Part shown: in pieces, positions 32,109-45,000 of the stretch | How positions within the stretch are numbered: position 1 is the first letter of the stretch | How the letters are laid out: each line of letters opens with the position of its first letter | Assembly (NCBI GenBank): GCA_020726505.1 | Contig: JAHLEZ010000007.1 | Span: 2,957,941-3,021,940 of the forward strand | DNA: 64,000 nt | Reading direction: 5' to 3' | Origin: Leptodontidium sp. MPI-SDFR-AT-0119 | Taxonomy: Eukaryota; Ascomycota; Leotiomycetes; Helotiales; Leptodontidiaceae | Position numbers and translations under genes: made by a program | Notes under the pieces: generated by a model | Told to the model about the DNA's origin: nothing | Databases searched by the model: none | What the model saw: the letters and a program-made list of their open reading frames with translations, nothing else

Positions 32109-34218
32109 TTATAATCTTATAAAATATAAGCTCTTATTTTTCTCGCTTGTATTTCCTGTTTTAAGATTGTACTTTCGGAGCTTTATAAGCCCTCTATTAA
32201 TAGTGTCAGTAAAATTTGGGTCCTAAAATCAAATTAGTATTAAATAAAACTAAGAATTATATTAATAAAAATAATACTTACGTTTATTTCTTCTTTAATT
32301 CTTTTAATCGAGAATATAATTTATATGCCTCGGGAAGTAAGTAATATATCGTCGGGTATTTCTCGGCTTGAAGTTTTGTAGTGGGCTTTACGAAGATATT
32401 AAATATCTTTAAGCACTTTTCTAAATACACTATTTCCGAGTCTTTTAAAAGAAGAATTTCTTTATTCTTTTCGAAAGACTTAGTAATCGATAAGCTTATA
32501 ACGATTTTAATAGCTTGCCAAACGTGTAAAAAGTCTCTAGGTATATTAGCTGTCGAACACTATCGAGTTTTTTGATCTAATAATAAGTTAGTATATAAAT
32601 ATAAATTTATTTTAATAATATTAATAAAACTGACTTAATGAAGGTAGCCGAGGATTTTTAATTTCTAAAGCATTAACTTGTATATCGAAGTTTCGCTTAT
32701 TCTCTTGCGAATATCGAATTCCGATAATTATTTTTCATATTTTTTTTTCAAAGAGATATATTTAAATAAATTATTAGTAAATATTATAAGAGACTTACCT
32801 TTATATTCCTCTTCTTAATTATTCTCTTGTTAATAAATATCGTTATTGTTAATATTATTATAAGCGTCTTTAATAAGAGCTTTTAAGATATCTTACACAA
32901 CTATATTAAGCACGTGAGCTAAACATGCTATATAGCCTTGAAATTTAATTGATTCTCTTAAATAATACTGTTTTAAAGCACTAATATGAGTATCGTTAGA
33001 GCTCGTGTTCTCTCTTGTAAATCTATTACGCGATTAGTAATTATAATAAATATAATAAAAAGAAACTTGCGTAGAGATATTATATTCCTTTATAGTCTCT
33101 AATAAGACTTGAAACATATAAGCTCCAGAGTGGCGTTCAGTAAGAGGTCGCATAGCTAATAAATAGCTTTTTAATTTGAAGTCGGTATTTATAAAATGAC
33201 TAGATTAATAATAAATTAGTTATAATATTATAAGTTATTAGAATATAAACTTACATAGTAATACCAAGATAAGAGTCTTGATTAATAGCGGTCCAAGTGT
33301 CTAAAGTCAAAGAGAAACTACTATTAGAAGTAATAACTTCTCGTAATTCCTCTTTAATAATTGCCGGATAAATAGGAGGTACTTGACTATAATTACTTTA
33401 TTAGTATATTATTTATAATAGAAATGATTTAACTTACTTATTAAGATAAAAGGCTAATTCCTTAAAAGATATACTAGAAATAGCTCGGAAAGAGATATTA
33501 TTTAATATAATAAAGTTAAGAATTAAGTTCTTGAACTTATTAATATTAATCAATTCTTTTTCCGGCTTTTTACGCTTATTAGCTCTTTGTCGAGAGAAAG
33601 CGTTTATTATAGTAGTCGAAGAGCCTTGTGAAGATTCGGCGTCGGAAGTATTTATTATTATTATTAGTAATTTCTTTTAATAAAAGTATTAATAAAATAA
33701 CTTACTGTTATTACTTAATAAGCCCTAAGAAGTCAACTAATATTAAAGCTTTTATGTAAGGAACAATAGTAAGTGATATTACTACTAGTCGATTAATATA
33801 CTCGTTGTTGATACCACGTTTTTCTAATAAATAAGTTAGTTATTTATTTATTAATTAATTAATAAAAATAAGAATTACTTACCGACAGCCTATAAATAAA
33901 CACTTAATAGTAACTGATCGGAAATTCTTCGGATCTTCAGGATTTTCTTAAGGGGGCCTAAAGTCTTCGAGAATAATTTCTCTCTAAATATAAGAGGAGA
34001 TTCTTCTAAAGACTCTAATTCGAAATTCAATTGATTTTGCTCTAAATTAAGCTTAATAGAGTTTCTTTGAGACATTTTGTAAAAGTAGTAATACTATAAA
34101 TAATAATAGTCGTAGTAGTTATAATATAAGTATTAATTATAAGAGTAGTTGATTTCTAGTAAAAATAAAGTCGACTTTAGAACAAGAGAACCTTCGTTTA
34201 TATAAAGAATATTACTTT

Positions 34219-34436
34219 TGTCACGGTACATGGTTAGCGGCACTTGCCACGCGAGCCCACTGAACGGCCAGGCGTGCTTCCTGCACACCCACAACTAGTT
34301 AAACCTACTGACTTTATATATATATAGTTAGCTTTCCCCCTCTTAACGAGAGGGCAAAGCACTTCTTAATTAATCTTCTACTCCCTACTACTTTACTAAT
34401 TTATACTTCTTTACCCCTTTAGTATTCTACGTGATA
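34219..34436 (+). repeat. LTR remnant, TGTCACGG family (copy 1)
   Basis: Begins TGTCACGGTACATGG and ends near TACGTGATA, which would be CGTGACA before C-to-T change. A second copy lies at 54738-54910 (shared GTTAGCGGCAC, GCCACGCGAGCC, ACGGCCAGGCGTGCTTC, TTTCCCCCTCTTAACGAGAG). No target duplication was established. Confidence 0.65.
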
Positions 34437-34448
34437 ATTAAGAGTTAT

Positions 34449-34722
34449 TGTTGGGATAGCCTTAGCTGAGGGGCATTCTCTTACTCTGACAGCTTCCAAA
34501 GATAGTCGTCTCTCCTGGCCAAATAAAGCTTGGTTTTATACCTTACCTCTTAGTTTCGTACGAGTAATACTTATACGAGCTACGGGGTTTAGTACTTAAT
34601 ATATTTAAGGTAGCTTTCCCTTTTGTATAAAAGGGACACACAGAATATACTTAATTAAACTTCACTTGTTATATTCTTTGTCACCCTAATATCAAGTATC
34701 GAACCTTAGTTAAATACTAACA
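34449..34722 (+). repeat. 5' LTR of the copia element
   Basis: 274 bp. Compared with the 3' LTR it lacks about six bases after TGTT (the terminal TGTTAGTAT is shortened to TGTT), while the other end TACTAACA is intact. Contains CTTTTGTATAAAAGGGAC, a probable TATA box. Confidence 0.88.
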
Positions 34723-37700
34723 CTAATCAGTGGTTAAATAACTACAAAACAGTTAGGCAATACTTTTATACGACGACAATTAGAAAGACAGACCAAAAAG
34801 GCAAACTAATCAGACCCTGCGTCAGCGACTAACAAAAGAAAACGATTCGTACGACAATCGAAAAGACAGACCAGAGAGGCAAACTAATTAGACCTTATGT
34901 CGGCGACTAACAAAAAAAGACGATTCGTACGATCTAAGGATTCATAGAAACGTAAACACGACTTAACAACTTTTATTAACCTTCGTACAAAGAAGAACAC
35001 AATAATTCTACCACTAGAGGTCACTTACTTATTAGATACAAAAGTATAGGGGGAACCTTTTAACCTTACGAACGACGAGCATTAAACGCTTAAGCGAGTC
35101 AATAACTATATTACCTTAGCCCTCGTATAATACCGCCAAAAAAAGTTTTAGGACTATAGACTTTAGGAAGAATTCAAGGAAGGCTTTAAAAGATAAACGA
35201 AAGATACATTTACTCTCGGATCTCAGAAAGCTATTAAAGATCTTCGTATATACTTCCTAGATCACGGAGTATAAGTACGAGAGTAAAGGGGGTCTATCTC
35301 GTACGCTCAAACGTTAGTAGATGTTTTAAAAAAGGAGGAACTATATAAGTGAACAAATCAAAATCGAAGGACTTATACCTAATAAAAATCCCAAGGGCAA
35401 GACAGAAACCGGCAAAGTACTTCGACTTTAACTATATAAAGCGAACCACTAGTGAGACACGCTATTTCGGACAATTCCAGAGATTCCTTAATCGTACGAA
35501 CTCAAGAAGTAAAAGACCCACTCTTAAAGCCAATTCAAACAACTTAGTAACAGCCTTAAACGTCTGGACAATATTTAAGTCCTCCGCCTTATGTCGTTTT
35601 AAACGAGAACATAGTTAATTCTAACTAGACTTCGTACGTAAACTTAGTAAGGTCTTTATTACTAAACAAAAGTTAAATAATTAAACAACGCTACTTAGCG
35701 TATAAACGTTTTAGTCTTACGTTATATCCGGCCTTAAACAATAACCTTTTAAGTCAAGACTAAGCCTACGAAACCGTCGAATAACCACTAAGACAACATT
35801 CGTACAAAAATAATCCACCGACCTCGAGAACTCCTCCGCCGGAATTAATTATATTGTATAAGTCTTAGACAATTATCCCGAACTCACGGTTATTAACGGA
35901 CTTAATAAAGGTTTATAATAACGAGAGCCGGAAGTACAGCGAAAAGTAATATAATATCTTAAATATTCGTCTCTAAGTCTTCTTTGACTATTATACGAAG
36001 ATCGGAATCTCAAGTGACTAGTACTACTTAGTATTCTCGATTATACTAAAAGGACGAGCAGCGGATTTCTATTACGACAAGATTATAAGACGTTTATATA
36101 ATTTCCTTATAATAATTTATATAACTCGGAATCACTTTAAGACTAAGGAGAATCAGCAAAAGTACTTGTCTAAGTAAAAAGAAACTACATTAATTTCTAC
36201 GATTATAAAAAACCTAGAGAAGTCTCGGTTAAAATACTTAGAAATTATATTTAATTCTCTCTATACGGCGTAACGCGGCTTATTAAGGGAATACTAAATA
36301 GAGCATAATCTTCGCGATTAAGTACTAAACGCATATCGTGGAGTAAAAGAGTATAGTCTAATACTATATAAGCTTATATAGACATTTAAAGGGCTATACG
36401 CAGACTTACGATCTGCAATTACTATAGCCGTACAAACGAGGGAAGTTATCACTTACCTACAAAATCGTTCGTACAATCATAATCACAACTTAATAAAGAG
36501 ACAATTCTACGAGAAGGCACAACGATTTCCGGATCGTATAGTACTAAACTAGTTCTAAAAGAGGACTTTTCGTTTAAAGAACCCTTTTAATAATCGTATA
36601 AACAAAAAATACATTGTTTATAAGAAAGAAGGTTACTAGTTAACAGATTATCCGGAGGCAGAGTAGAAAGCCGCGTAAGCAAAAGTCAAGAATTACTTAA
36701 TAACCGAGTTTAATAAATCTAAGGAAGTAACTTAAGCTTTCTTAAGTTCGTACGAAGATTTCCCAAGGGAATTTAATCGTACGACAATAAAAGAAGTACT
36801 AAAAGATATAAAGGAATAAAAGGACAAAGATAAGCTAAAAGGATTCTTTATAAAGTATAGGGAAGTCGACAGACGACAAATAATCCAAGTCCTAAATAAT
36901 AAATCGACAAAACACGCCTTTCTACAACGAGACTCGACAAAGGATTCGTATAAAGGCGAGGTATTCGTTATTAAAGACAAATATTCGTCCGAAGTCTTCC
37001 AAGGGATTATACTAGACAGCGGTGCTGCCGGAATCTCTATTACAAGAAAGCAACAAGTCTAAGCACTTTTAAAGCTTAACCCGTCACTAGAAATTAATTA
37101 TACAAGTAGCTAAACACATACGATTCGATTTAATAAAGGAATAATAGAATCAAAGGGATTAATACTCGTATAAACACTTATTAGGCAAGTGAGGTTCTAG
37201 ATTATTCCGACAAATACCTTATTCCTATTATATATTTAAAATATAAACTCCCTCAGTATATAATTAAATAACCTTTAAAATATTATAATTTATAAGGATA
37301 AGAGAATTCCGATCGTACGAAAATAAGAACATCTATAAATAATAATTTATATAATAAAAGACACGTTTATATACTAACACTTCACGAAAACAAAGCTTAA
37401 GCAACTCTATTAACGCTTTAGACATCCTTTAGTTAAGAAACTATACCACGTTCTTTAGTGAGCAAGACACGAGGAAACAAACCTTCGTACGATTAAGAAG
37501 ATCTCAAAGTTTTACAAATAATATTAGCTTTATATAAAGAACCTAAGTCGATTTAAATTCTCTTTAAAAGACGATATCGAATTTAATTTCTCTATAATCG
37601 TGGATATCTTATATCTTTTAGGAGCAGTAGTCTTTTAAGTAGTTAATAAGGCAACCGGCTTTAATGCCGCTCGATTCCTAAAGGATAATTTAACAAAAAC

Positions 37701-40700
37701 AACGTAAATTACGCTTCGTACGTATTAAATCAATACTTACCTTAAACCCCCGGATTACTTCGTACACGATACCGGGACGAACTTCACATTATTAGAATTT
37801 AAAGTAAATACTCGTATAATAAACGTCAATATAAAGGAAGTCCTAGTCAAGGCACATTAAAGTGTCGGGAAGGTTAAGTAGTATTACACCCCTTTACACC
37901 GATTGTACGAGATTATCTAAGCCAAGACGAGAAGAGAAAACCTAGTAAAAGAAGTAGTCCTTTAAATAGCCGTAAAAGCTATAAATAATACAGCTAGTTT
38001 AAACGGACTAATTCTAACACTTCTCGTTTTTAAAGTATATCTTAGACTTTCGTACAAAAATCTACTCTCTACGGATATACTTACTAGAGCAAGGGCAATT
38101 CGAATGGCAATAACGGAATTACGAAAGATTTAAGTCATATAAAAGATTAAAGATACTTAAAGTATAAAGAACGGCCCTAATATTACTAAAACTATACGAC
38201 TTTTAATATAATCTTTAATAAAAGTATAGTAAGAGAAAAAAGGATAAATAAGCCCGTTTTCGTTATTATTAATCACGGGGAAAGAGTGTATTATTTAATT
38301 GCCTTCGGGACCGACTTCCTTTCGTACGACAGTAATTAAACTGTTTTACACAAAAGAAATCGCCGAGGCCCCAAATAATTATATATAATTAGACTAAGTG
38401 TCTCCTTTAGTACGGCTAGTTATTTTAATTCTGTTTAAGACAAAACAAGAACTCGAGAAAGGACTCGTATAATTACTAGAAGTTTTCTTAACTCGGAAAG
38501 AATAATATAACTTAGACTTATCTCGTATAATACAAGTAGCAGGGAAAATCACTAGCCCCGGTCTTTTATTTAAAGAATCTTAACAAAAGGAGATTAATAG
38601 CTTAATTACTCGAGGCGTATTTAAATTCGTATAATACGACTTAAGGTAATATCGCGAATAAATCTTTAATTCCCGGCTTATTAATAAAATTAAAGGGAAG
38701 ACAACTAAAGCTTCGTACGAGAAATCTAAACTCGTGATTTAAGCGTATAACGACGCGAGAAAGGAACAGATCCTTACTTAGTCTCTAATAATTTAACGGA
38801 TTAGTTAATAACTAATTCTAGCACTCTATCCGTTACTTATACGAAAAGGGTTATTAATCTTCATTTAAGATATTACTTAAGCGTATATCTAGTTAATAAC
38901 GTTTCTAAATCGTACGATTTATACAAGACTACTAAAGCAAATTACTAGTAATTACTCGCCGGATATAATTATACTCGTACAAAAGCTATTATATAATATC
39001 CCGAAATCAGGAACACATTAATAAGGGACGTACGACACATATTATAAAGTTAAGTTACATATAAAAACGTCTTCGTACGATTTATGCCTTCTAATTACTT
39101 AACTAGGAATACCGTTTAAAGTAGTTAAAATACAAACGGACAATACCCTAATCTTAGCTACTAACGAGTTCTAAGAGAGAGAAGAGAAAGAACTCGGGAT
39201 TACCGGTTTTTCTATAAAACCAAAGGTTCGTTTATTATATAAATTACCCCTCGCGTTCAACAGATATATTGTGTATAATCGAAAGGACTTTATCTAAATC
39301 CTTTAGAAAGGGCAAGGCAAGAAGTTAATTAAAGTTAACTTAAGAGTACTAGACTGTATAAACTAATATCGGGAATAACGAGCTCGAGGGGTATATATCG
39401 TAACTTTATACTAACCTAAAGCTTCGTATAACTTATTAGTTACGGCTTAATTCTAAGAACTAGAAGATACCGACGTAAAAACTTAAATAAGCGCATTTAG
39501 TGGCAAATTTAAAACATCGGACGAGGATTAAACTATATTCCTTTAGACTTATATTATACAAAGTTATTTATTTTTACTAACGGATCCTTTATAAATAACA
39601 AAGACTTTAATTCTTAGCTTAAATACGTAATAATTCTCGGCACAGAGGACGACGACCCTAATTCGTATAATCAAGACTCGTTTCTTCTTTCTAGAAATCT
39701 ATTTTATTAGAGTAATACAAAGAGTAAATAAGTAACGCGAAGTGTCTTAGCTTCCGAGATTTATAATATAATTAATAGAGTTAACATAACAATCGCGGTA
39801 AAGAGTACAATTAATATTATCACGTCGCGGCTAAAAATACTAGCGATTCCAATCGTTATTTATATAGACTCGTTCTCGCTATATAAATGCCTCGTAAAGC
39901 TCGGCACTATAAAAGAAAAGCGGCTAATAATCAATATTATAGCTTTGCGTCAATTGTACGAACGACAAGAACTTGCAAAAATCTAATAAATTAATAGTTA
40001 AAATAACCCGGCAAATACAATAACAAAGTTAAACCCGAACAAAAGCTTAAAAAAGCTAATTAATAATAATTAAATTGTCGTATAAGTAAAAGGATAAATT
40101 AAAAGAGAAAAGAAAGTAAAGCCAAGGGAGAAATAATATTATATAATATAATAATTTCATTTATTAAATACGTGTTTTTATTTCACTTTAGTCACTCATT
40201 TAAATACTATACAAAACAATAGTTATGTATTTCTCGACTAAACAAATAATATCTAATACGACAATTGACTATCTAACGACTAACTGTCTAACAATAATTT
40301 AACAACAGATCGATTAAGGGAAATCTCTATTAATTTCCTTCGTACAAGCTCCTATACAAAGTACTTATCCCAAGCACCGCGTAAAGGTTAAAGATAAGCT
40401 TAAGTCTATTCACTTAAAGAGAGCCTCCGTATAATGCCTAAAAGCTTAGCTATAAAAAGGAATTATATTTACAAATAAAAGGAAACACAAAAAATACGTA
40501 CGAAGTTATAAGACAATCGAAGCATCTCTAGATCTATCTTTTATTAAGCCCTTTCGTACAAGTCTAGTAATAAGTCCCTGTAATGCCCTCCACATAATAA
40601 CTACTTAAACTTCGTCACTCTCGTTTCCTAAACCTCCGTTTTCGGACAATAAGTCCTTAAAAGGGGGATTATAACGAGCGGCATAATCTCGCCACTTATA

Positions 40701-41767
40701 GTTACTATAGTTATCCTTAAAATAACTTTAAACTAAAGCACAGTTAAGGAAAGGCGTTAAGCCACGCCGGGAACATTTAACACAAGGAACAGCTCAGACA
40801 ACACCTCTCGATTAAATCAAAAGGGCATTAACGTACAAAGGCCGATATATCATAAGTTACTAGGGTGTAATACGCCCTTATATAAAGGCAATATCACGTC
40901 CTAGTATAGCCAAGACTATTTGTTACAACGTATTATAACACAACGGGCCTAGCTACTGCCCGCCAATAATAAGCATAAGTTAAGCGTTAGCGTTAGTAGC
41001 AGCTAGCGCGACATTAACGGCGTTAAAGAAAACAAGGGCCTTATACGATATTAGTTCTTAAATAAAAGGACTAGAGGTTCGTACAAGAAGCTATATCCTA
41101 GGAATAAAGGCCAGCTCGTATAAAGAGAAAAAGACTAATATTATGTAGTGTAGTATAGTATAATATAGTGTGGTGTGGCTACGCAGGCGTTAATACTACC
41201 TCACTAATGTTGTAGCAGCTGTGCGAAGCTAGTCTCGAGGGGGTAGACTTCGTACGAGGGAGAGTACTTACTTAGTTGTAGTGGTAGTAGTGGTATTATA
41301 GCCTACGAAAGACCTTTTGTTAGTACACAACGACAACGAATCGGACTACCTTATAAGTAAGGCGGAAAAAAGAGGCGCCGATTCGTATAAGGCTATTTTA
41401 AGTCGTATAAAAAATATCTAAGGAAGAGGAGAGCTATACAAAAAAGAGAAAGGGGACTTACTGTTACTACTATTGTTATTACTATTAATTAAAGAAAAAG
41501 AGAAAAAAAAAAAAAGAGGGAATTCAAAAAATCTCTTTTATACGTGAGAAAGGCTAATAGTCAGCTAATAAGAAACGTACAAGGAAGGAACGAAGTCGTT
41601 CCTTCCCAAAGCGGTTACTATTTAATATAGCGAGCCAAAGTCATATAAGGCACGTACTTCGTACGAAAGAAAAAAAGGAGCTAGAGATAATACGCTAAGT
41701 TACGCGCACTTTATATAAAAGAGAAAAAAGGAAGGTAAGAGAGTTTTTCTTTTAATAAAAGAAGAGT

Positions 41768-42047
41768 TGCTAGTATTAGGATAGCCTTAGCTAAAGGGTA
41801 TTCTCTTACTCTAATAACTTCCAAAGATAGTCGTCTCTCCTGGCCAAATAAAGCTTAGTTTTATACCTTACTTCCTAGTTTTGTACAAGTAATACTTATA
41901 CGAACTACAGGGTTTAGTACTTAATATATTTAAGGTAGCTTTCCCTTTTGTATAAAAGGGACACACAGAATATACTTAATTAAACTTCACTTGTTGTATT
42001 CTTTGTCACCCTAATATCAAGTATCGAACCTTGGTTAGATACTAACA
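41768..42047 (+). repeat. 3' LTR of the copia element
   Basis: 280 bp, TGCTAGTAT...ATACTAACA, preceded by an AAAAGAAGAG polypurine tract and followed by target duplication GTTAT. It differs from the 5' LTR mainly by C/T and G/A changes. Confidence 0.88.
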
Positions 42048-42052
42048 GTTAT

Positions 42053-45000
42053 ATAACTCTTAAAGCCTTGACAATTTAAGCTCGGTAAAATACTACTTTA
42101 TATTTTCTTTTTTACTCTCTCTAACGATCACCGCACGTCTTTACTTGCGCTCTATTCCTAGGAAATCAACTATAACTGACTTTAGAAGCGACTATATTAA
42201 GGACTAGAAGGGCTAGACTAAATTTAATACCGAATTTCAAGCTTAAGCGTATAATAGAGGCCTTTAGCCGCTTGTCGACCCTAATGGACCTAATGTTCCG
42301 TCTCTTGTAACAAATCTACTAGTTTTTAATATAAAGACTGAGTTTCTTTAAAAGAAAAATATAAAGTAACTAGTTAGCGTACTAGTGATAATCTTTTCCG
42401 TAGTTAAATCTGAATATAATAGAGCCTTTAAGGACTTTATTGTCGAGAAGAGCGACTAAAGTAACGTGGTTATTAAATATAATTAACTTTATACTTAGGT
42501 TATTAATTATATTAACCCTTTACTTTTTAAGATTATTTCTTTGACTTAAGTTAACGAGTACACTTATATTATTTAAAAGATCTTATAGGGGTTTCACTAA
42601 TACTACGCGCCCTCTAAGGCTATTAACTTGCGCGACATTAAATTAACTTATTTTCACTTAATACAATAAGCTTATAACGGTCGTATTAATATTATAACTT
42701 AGTGCCGAAACTAATTCTTATCTTACTACGAGTGTAAATTAGCCGGTTCTGAGCTTATTTTAGGATCCCTTATCACGGAAAGGTTCTTAAACGCCGTTAG
42801 AGCTAAATAAGACCTTATTTTCACTAAAAACCGCAAGGACGAGCTTATTATAAAGGATTAAGTGCTCGGAAGCTAGACAGAAGTTAGGTGTGACGGAGGC
42901 ACTTAAGACAGACAGATTCAAGATAATACACTTCGTACTTAGAACAATAGATACAGAAGAAGGACAGCTGTAGCTAAAGAGTTAACCCCTATATCCTCAA
43001 AGCTGAAACACTAGCCCCTGAACCCGTGACGTCAGCACCTGAAGCACTAGAACCGTCACATTAGGGAACCGAAACACTCCTTGTTATATTACGGATTATA
43101 GTTTAATAAGTCATAGAAGACGTCAAGTTTATTAAAAAGCACGGCCTTTACCTTAGAAACAACATTTTTGTAACCCTTAGCGGTAGACGAGATAAAGAGC
43201 ACTATAAGTGCCTTTATATAATCGCTTTCTCGGATCTAAATTTTAAATATTATTAAAAACCGACTACTTATAACTATCTTAAGGCCACACTTTATAATTA
43301 AACTACTAGAAAGCCCCGAGTAACTCTTAATTAAGCCAAGCTTATTTAAAAAGAAGTAAATAAACCGGAGTAGAGTACTTTACGTAAGACTGTTTTAGCT
43401 AAGGAGCCTAGTAAGGTAGTAGCGGAGACCCCTAAGACTTCTGATAGACTTGTTTCGAAGATTACATGTGTTACTATAGACCCCTCTATTCTTTAAACTC
43501 TTAATATATTCGCGCTTAATAACGGCCGATATTCACTTTATTAAAGTACTCTTTTCGACAACTGCGGTGTTATATATATAGTTAATAATAAGTCTCTTTT
43601 AGTCTTAGGCTCTTTTATTTCGTTAAGTCACGAGGATGTAGTAAAAGTTAGTATATTTAGCTTACTCGTTATTAGTAAAGGCCGTCGTCTTTTAAAGAAC
43701 GCGTTTACTATTTCGGGAGGTATAATCGATTTAGAGCTTATAAATATAGTAGTTATAAAAGGTTTTTATGTTAATATTATCTCGGAAGTAAGGCTCTTAA
43801 ACGTAAGACTATAGATTAATAGTTTTAACGTAACTTTATATCTTAAGGAGCTTATTAATAGTAGTATATATGCACTTTAGTTTAGAAGTATTAACTAGTT
43901 TTCTTTAAATATAAGAATACTTTAAACTACTTTGTTTTATTTGTATTACTAAGTAATATTAGTACGTTATTGTATTTTACTTTTACGCGTATATTAAGAC
44001 CTTTTAGGAGATCGAGAGATTACTTAAAGCCACGTATAGATTTAGAAGAAGTATAGTATATAAGAGTAGGGCACCTTAGCCCTAAGGCTCTTCGTATATT
44101 AGTAAAGAATGCCAGGAACGTCAAAATCGAGGGAATAAGTAAAGTTAAGTGCGAGTATTACTTTAGAGCTCGAGCTATAAATGTTAATTCTCGAAGGCCC
44201 TTAGAGAACGTATCTTTACGACTATTTTAGAGACTTGCGTAGGACCTTTTCGACTACGACCTTAGTTACGACGGCTCTAATTAGTTACTTATTATTAAAG
44301 ACAAATATAATAGAAAAATCCTTGTTTTCTTAATTTTAAATAAATCATAAACAGTAATATTAGAAATCCTGTAATTTGTCGATAATTAAATTAAACGGAA
44401 ATACGGCCTTTATATCTGTATTTTGAAGTACGACAACGAGAGAGTAATAATCCCCCCTTAAGGTATATCGAGATATTAAAAGTAGACTTAATAACAAGGT
44501 ATTTAAATCGAATTAAGTCTGACTTATACTCACGAACTGAATAGTCTCTCAGAGTGTGTCGGAAAGGAAATTATCGAAAAGTCAATTATAATATGAGTAG
44601 TTATAGGCCTCCTAGAAGCTCTTTAGCCGGAAATTACTTAAGCGGCAGCGCTTTTATATAATATAAGCCCGCTTGAGAGTCGAGGCTAGAAATCGCTTAA
44701 CGAGACCTTTAATACTTAGTTTCGCGGTTATTTCCGCTTTTATAACTTAGTTATAATCAAGAAATTAACCGTAGACCTTTAGCCGGATTAAAATAAGATA
44801 TACGCTTATAAATCGCGAGCTTACTCTTTAATTAAGGATTAGGAAGTAAGAAATAATAAACGAGTATTTAAGGTGTTCCTTAGAGCTTATATTGGCTATT
44901 TTGTTAGTTACGTTACTAGTAATATATATAAGATCTAAGTATTAATTTTATACTAAGTTATTATTTTATGGAATATGACCTTCGACAAGAACGTCTTCTT

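Larger units (their letters stand above)
30459..34218 (-). mobile_element. hAT transposon 2, degenerate, with nested insertions
   Basis: The left end CAGCGTGAGCAAAA (30459) resembles the terminal CAGTGTG.CAAA of the other hAT elements here. The minus-strand transposase is homologous to that of the intact hAT at 49625-53083: it starts MSQRNSIKLNLEQNQLNFEL (ATG 34075) and ends near 31050-30850 with the dimerisation block LAPSERFFSQGALIIDKLRN. The first exon already contains a frameshift (the FRSVTIKCLFIGC homologue lies in another frame) and stops are scattered. A MITE (30567) and two LTR-type repeats (31067, 31788) are inserted in it. The right end was not found; it is lost or hidden at the LTR at 34219. 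Confidence 0.75.
34449..42047 (+). mobile_element. Full-length Ty1/copia retrotransposon, RIP-degraded, TSD GTTAT
   Basis: Two LTRs (34449-34722 and 41768-42047) bound a 7-kb interior, and a perfect GTTAT duplication flanks the element (34444-34448 and 42048-42052). Plus-strand remains of pol appear in copia order: aspartic protease DSGAAGIS at 37015-37038, an integrase part with YFVHDTGTNF near 37755 and GKVK.YYTPLHRLYEII near 37870, RT with SRLINKIKGKTTKASYEKS (38668) and SYDLCLLIT, LQTDDTLIL-like QTDNTLIL (39130), then RNase H with TDGSF-like and LASEIYNIINRVN segments (39560-40000). The matching protein is the fungal copia type with a YNDHGK-like RT motif. Stops in every domain show it is dead. 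Confidence 0.88.
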
